DNA of 6,830 bases. It comes from Candidatus Shapirobacteria bacterium. GTDB taxonomy: Bacteria > Patescibacteriota > Microgenomatia > VGLL01. Both the position numbers and the translations under genes were made by a program. Below are positions 5,598 through 6,830 of the stretch, one piece after another. The notes under the pieces were generated by a model. That model had not been told where the DNA came from. It saw only the letters and a list, made by a program, of their open reading frames with translations, and did no database searches. The DNA is taken from NCBI GenBank assembly GCA_016866735.1, contig VGLL01000052.1, forward strand, positions 1-6,830, given 5' to 3'. How positions within the stretch are numbered: the first letter of the stretch is position 1; every line of letters starts with the position of its first letter.

Positions 5598-6827
5598 TTA
5601 TGACTGACTAACACGGATTTTAGCGAAGCGGTACTTCCCTACTTTCACGATCATACCATCTTTAATTTTAATTTTTGCTTTTTGCTTTTTGATGCTTCGA
5701 TTACACTCGGCATCAATCCTGAGCGTAGTCGAAGGATTGATTTTTGATTTATCAATTTCTACCGCTCCCTGCCCGATCAACCTTTTTGCTTCTGATCTTG
5801 ATGGCGCAAGCCCGCTTTTAACAAGAAGGTCCGCTAAATCTTCTTCTTCGCCTTTTGTATCATATATTAATATATGATCCGTAGGCAGTTTTCCCTTTTG
5901 AAAAACCTGTTCAAATTCATTTTGGGCTTTGCTAGCAGCCGTTTCTCCGTGGTAGATCTTCACTATTTCCCAAGCCAGTCTTTTTTTAGTCTCCATAGGG
6001 TTAGTCTTAACGTTGCTGGATTGCGATGGAAGATCGGTGCATAGCTCAATATACTGATTTATTAAGCTGTCCTGCATCGACATAATTTTACCAAACATCT
6101 CATTTGGGGGGGCTTCTAGTGGAATATAATTATCAAGGGATTTACTCATTTTCTCTCCGTCTGTTCCGGTTAAGAGAGGAATACTTAAAACGAGTTTCTC
6201 CTTGCCCTTAAGCACTTTCATTAAATGCCTGCCGCAAAGCATATTGAAGGTCTGGTCAGCTCCTCCAATTTCCATATTCACGTCCATTGCCACTGAATCA
6301 TAAGCCTGCATGAGGGGGTACAAGATTTCGTGAACGTAAAGCGGTTTTCCTTCTTTCAGGCGCTCTTGAAACATATCTCTTTCCAAAAGCTGAGGAACAG
6401 TAAAATGAGAGGCAAGATTCAAGATTTCTGCGAGAGTTAATTTTGCCAGCCACTCACTATTGTACTTTACTTCGGCAGCATTTTCGCCCTCAAACCTAAC
6501 CACTTTGGCAGCTTGCCTTTTAAATGTCTTAGTATTTTCTTTAACTTGTTCAGGAGTTAATTTTGATCGGGATTGTTTTTGATCGGAAGGATCGCCAATG
6601 AGAGTGGTGAAATCGCCAATCAGAAAGATAACTTTATGTCCCAGATCCTGAAACTGACGGAGTTTTTTAAGGGCGACGCCGTGGCCAAGATGAAGAATTG
6701 GCCGTCTGGCATCACAGCCAAGATAAAGCTTTAATCTTCTCCCCGATCTTAAAGCTTTTTCCAATGCTTCTTTTGTAGGGTATATCCTCTCTACTCCCCT
6801 ATTTAAAACCTCATCAATTTTATCCAT
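5598..6827 (-). CDS. tyrS: Tyrosine--tRNA ligase
   Basis: TyrS charges tRNA-Tyr through a tyrosyl-adenylate. The 409 residues contain the class I hallmarks: HLGH (46-49, the HIGH motif), GGADQTFN (188-195, tyrosine/ATP pocket) and KMSKS (226-230). A C-terminal S4 RNA-binding domain follows from about 330 (LADLLVKSGLAPSRSEAKRLIGQGAVEID). The spacing and LRQFQDLGH after HIGH place it with the shorter TyrZ/TyrS2-like bacterial branch. The S4 beta hairpin, normally a short turn before IKDGMIVKVGKYRF, is expanded by about 20 residues (roughly 363-385) that come from repeat DNA. The linker at 317-323 is encoded by a 20-bp perfect palindrome. The ATG is 3 bases from the window edge, so upstream signals are not visible. 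It heads the - strand block as seen here. Confidence 0.97.
   Translation of the reverse strand: MDKIDEVLNRGVERIYPTKEALEKALRSGRRLKLYLGCDARRPILHLGHGVALKKLRQFQDLGHKVIFLIGDFTTLIGDPSDQKQSRSKLTPEQVKENTKTFKRQAAKVVRFEGENAAEVKYNSEWLAKLTLAEILNLASHFTVPQLLERDMFQERLKEGKPLYVHEILYPLMQAYDSVAMDVNMEIGGADQTFNMLCGRHLMKVLKGKEKLVLSIPLLTGTDGEKMSKSLDNYIPLEAPPNEMFGKIMSMQDSLINQYIELCTDLPSQSSNVKTNPMETKKRLAWEIVKIYHGETAASKAQNEFEQVFQKGKLPTDHILIYDTKGEEEDLADLLVKSGLAPSRSEAKRLIGQGAVEIDKSKINPSTTLRIDAECNRSIKKQKAKIKIKDGMIVKVGKYRFAKIRVSQS
5664..5690 (-). repeat. Short A-rich tandem repeats at the S4 hairpin of tyrS
   Basis: On the - strand two AAAAAGC heptamers (5677-5690) are followed by two AAAATT-type units (5664-5676). They encode the lysine-rich KKQKAKIKIK run next to the palindromic elements and rejoin the conserved IKDGMIVKVGK strand. 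The run could be ordinary A-rich coding sequence. Its position directly beside the hairpin pair suggests it belongs to the same inserted segment. Confidence 0.5.
5690..5741. repeat. Two head-to-head hairpin repeats with shared 12-nt loop GAGYGTARTCGA, inside tyrS
   Basis: Element 1 (5712-5741, + strand sense) has perfect 9-bp arms, ATCAATCCT and AGGATTGAT, around the loop GAGCGTAGTCGA. Element 2 (5690-5715, - strand sense) has arms TGATGCC and AGCATCA (6 of 7 pairs) around GAGTGTAATCGA. The loops match at 10 of 12 bases and the stems are different sequences, yet each is self-complementary. The elements share four bases (ATCA, 5712-5715) and lie in opposite orientation. They encode INPSTTLRIDAECNRSIK in the S4 domain. 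The core of element 1 resembles a dispersed TCCTTCGACTACGCTCAGGA palindrome I know from many CPR and other environmental genomes. Confidence 0.85.
5859..5878. repeat. 20-bp perfect AT-rich palindrome inside tyrS
   Basis: The half-site ATCATATATT is followed directly by its reverse complement, with no spacer. It encodes DHILIYD in the variable linker between the catalytic part and the S4 domain of TyrS. It could extrude as a cruciform or fold as an RNA hairpin. Its role is unknown, and no T-run follows it on the coding strand. Confidence 0.7.
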
Positions 6828-6830
6828 AAC

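Noticed and set aside
5689..5877. A + strand 62-codon frame opposite the end of tyrS containing ILSVVEG
   Set aside because: Shadow of tyrS. The ILSVVEG string is simply the other-strand translation of the palindromic repeat, often seen as spurious protein sequence.
6003..6032. CGCAATCCAGCAACG in tyrS (LPSQSSNV), resembling an AATCCAGC-type mini-repeat
   Set aside because: Only about one unit is present and the peptide fits the variable linker of TyrRS, so a repeat origin cannot be supported.

Overview
The window looks like a chromosomal fragment from a Candidate Phyla Radiation bacterium (Patescibacteria, plausibly Parcubacteria or a relative). The evidence is a short 117-residue NusB, an L32 of the 'PLPKRR' type, a PilM-PilN-PilO cassette with no PilP or PilQ after it, and near-absence of Shine-Dalgarno sequences. 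Short palindromic and tandem repeats also sit in frame inside housekeeping genes. I place it from family knowledge, not from a search. UGA is a normal stop: five genes (pilM, pilN, khpA, rpmF and a small membrane peptide) end on TGA at family-appropriate lengths, which argues against the recoded Gracilibacteria/SR1 lineages.

Layout. Bases 1-1928 (+ strand) hold the end of a type IV pilus inner-membrane operon: the C-terminal part of PilM, then PilN and PilO, each separated by one base. The rest (1896-6827) is on the - strand and reads as one tightly packed transcription unit: tyrS, a 36-codon membrane peptide, recG, rpmF, nusB, rnc, khpA. Gaps are 2 to 26 bases and rpmF/nusB overlap by 17. 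The two blocks converge and overlap tail to tail by 33 bp (pilO/khpA). No gene-free stretch exceeds 20-odd bases, and I see no tRNA, rRNA, CRISPR array or transposase.

Functionally, the - strand block is an information-processing cluster: tRNA charging (TyrS), replication-fork rescue (RecG), a ribosomal protein (L32), rRNA antitermination (NusB), rRNA/dsRNA processing (RNase III) and a KH-domain RNA chaperone (KhpA). An extended -10 promoter whose TGn element is the stop codon of the small peptide gene could restart transcription at recG and give a nearly leaderless mRNA.

The most notable signal is not a gene. At least three unrelated short repeat families are embedded in frame in tyrS and recG. 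In tyrS there are two head-to-head hairpins with almost the same 12-nt loop (GAGYGTARTCGA) but different stems, within the S4 RNA-binding domain. In recG there is a 7-bp tandem array in the loop after the wedge domain, and a 16-bp tandem pair replacing a linker in helicase domain 1. Together they suggest active small-repeat insertion and expansion tolerated in surface loops of essential proteins.
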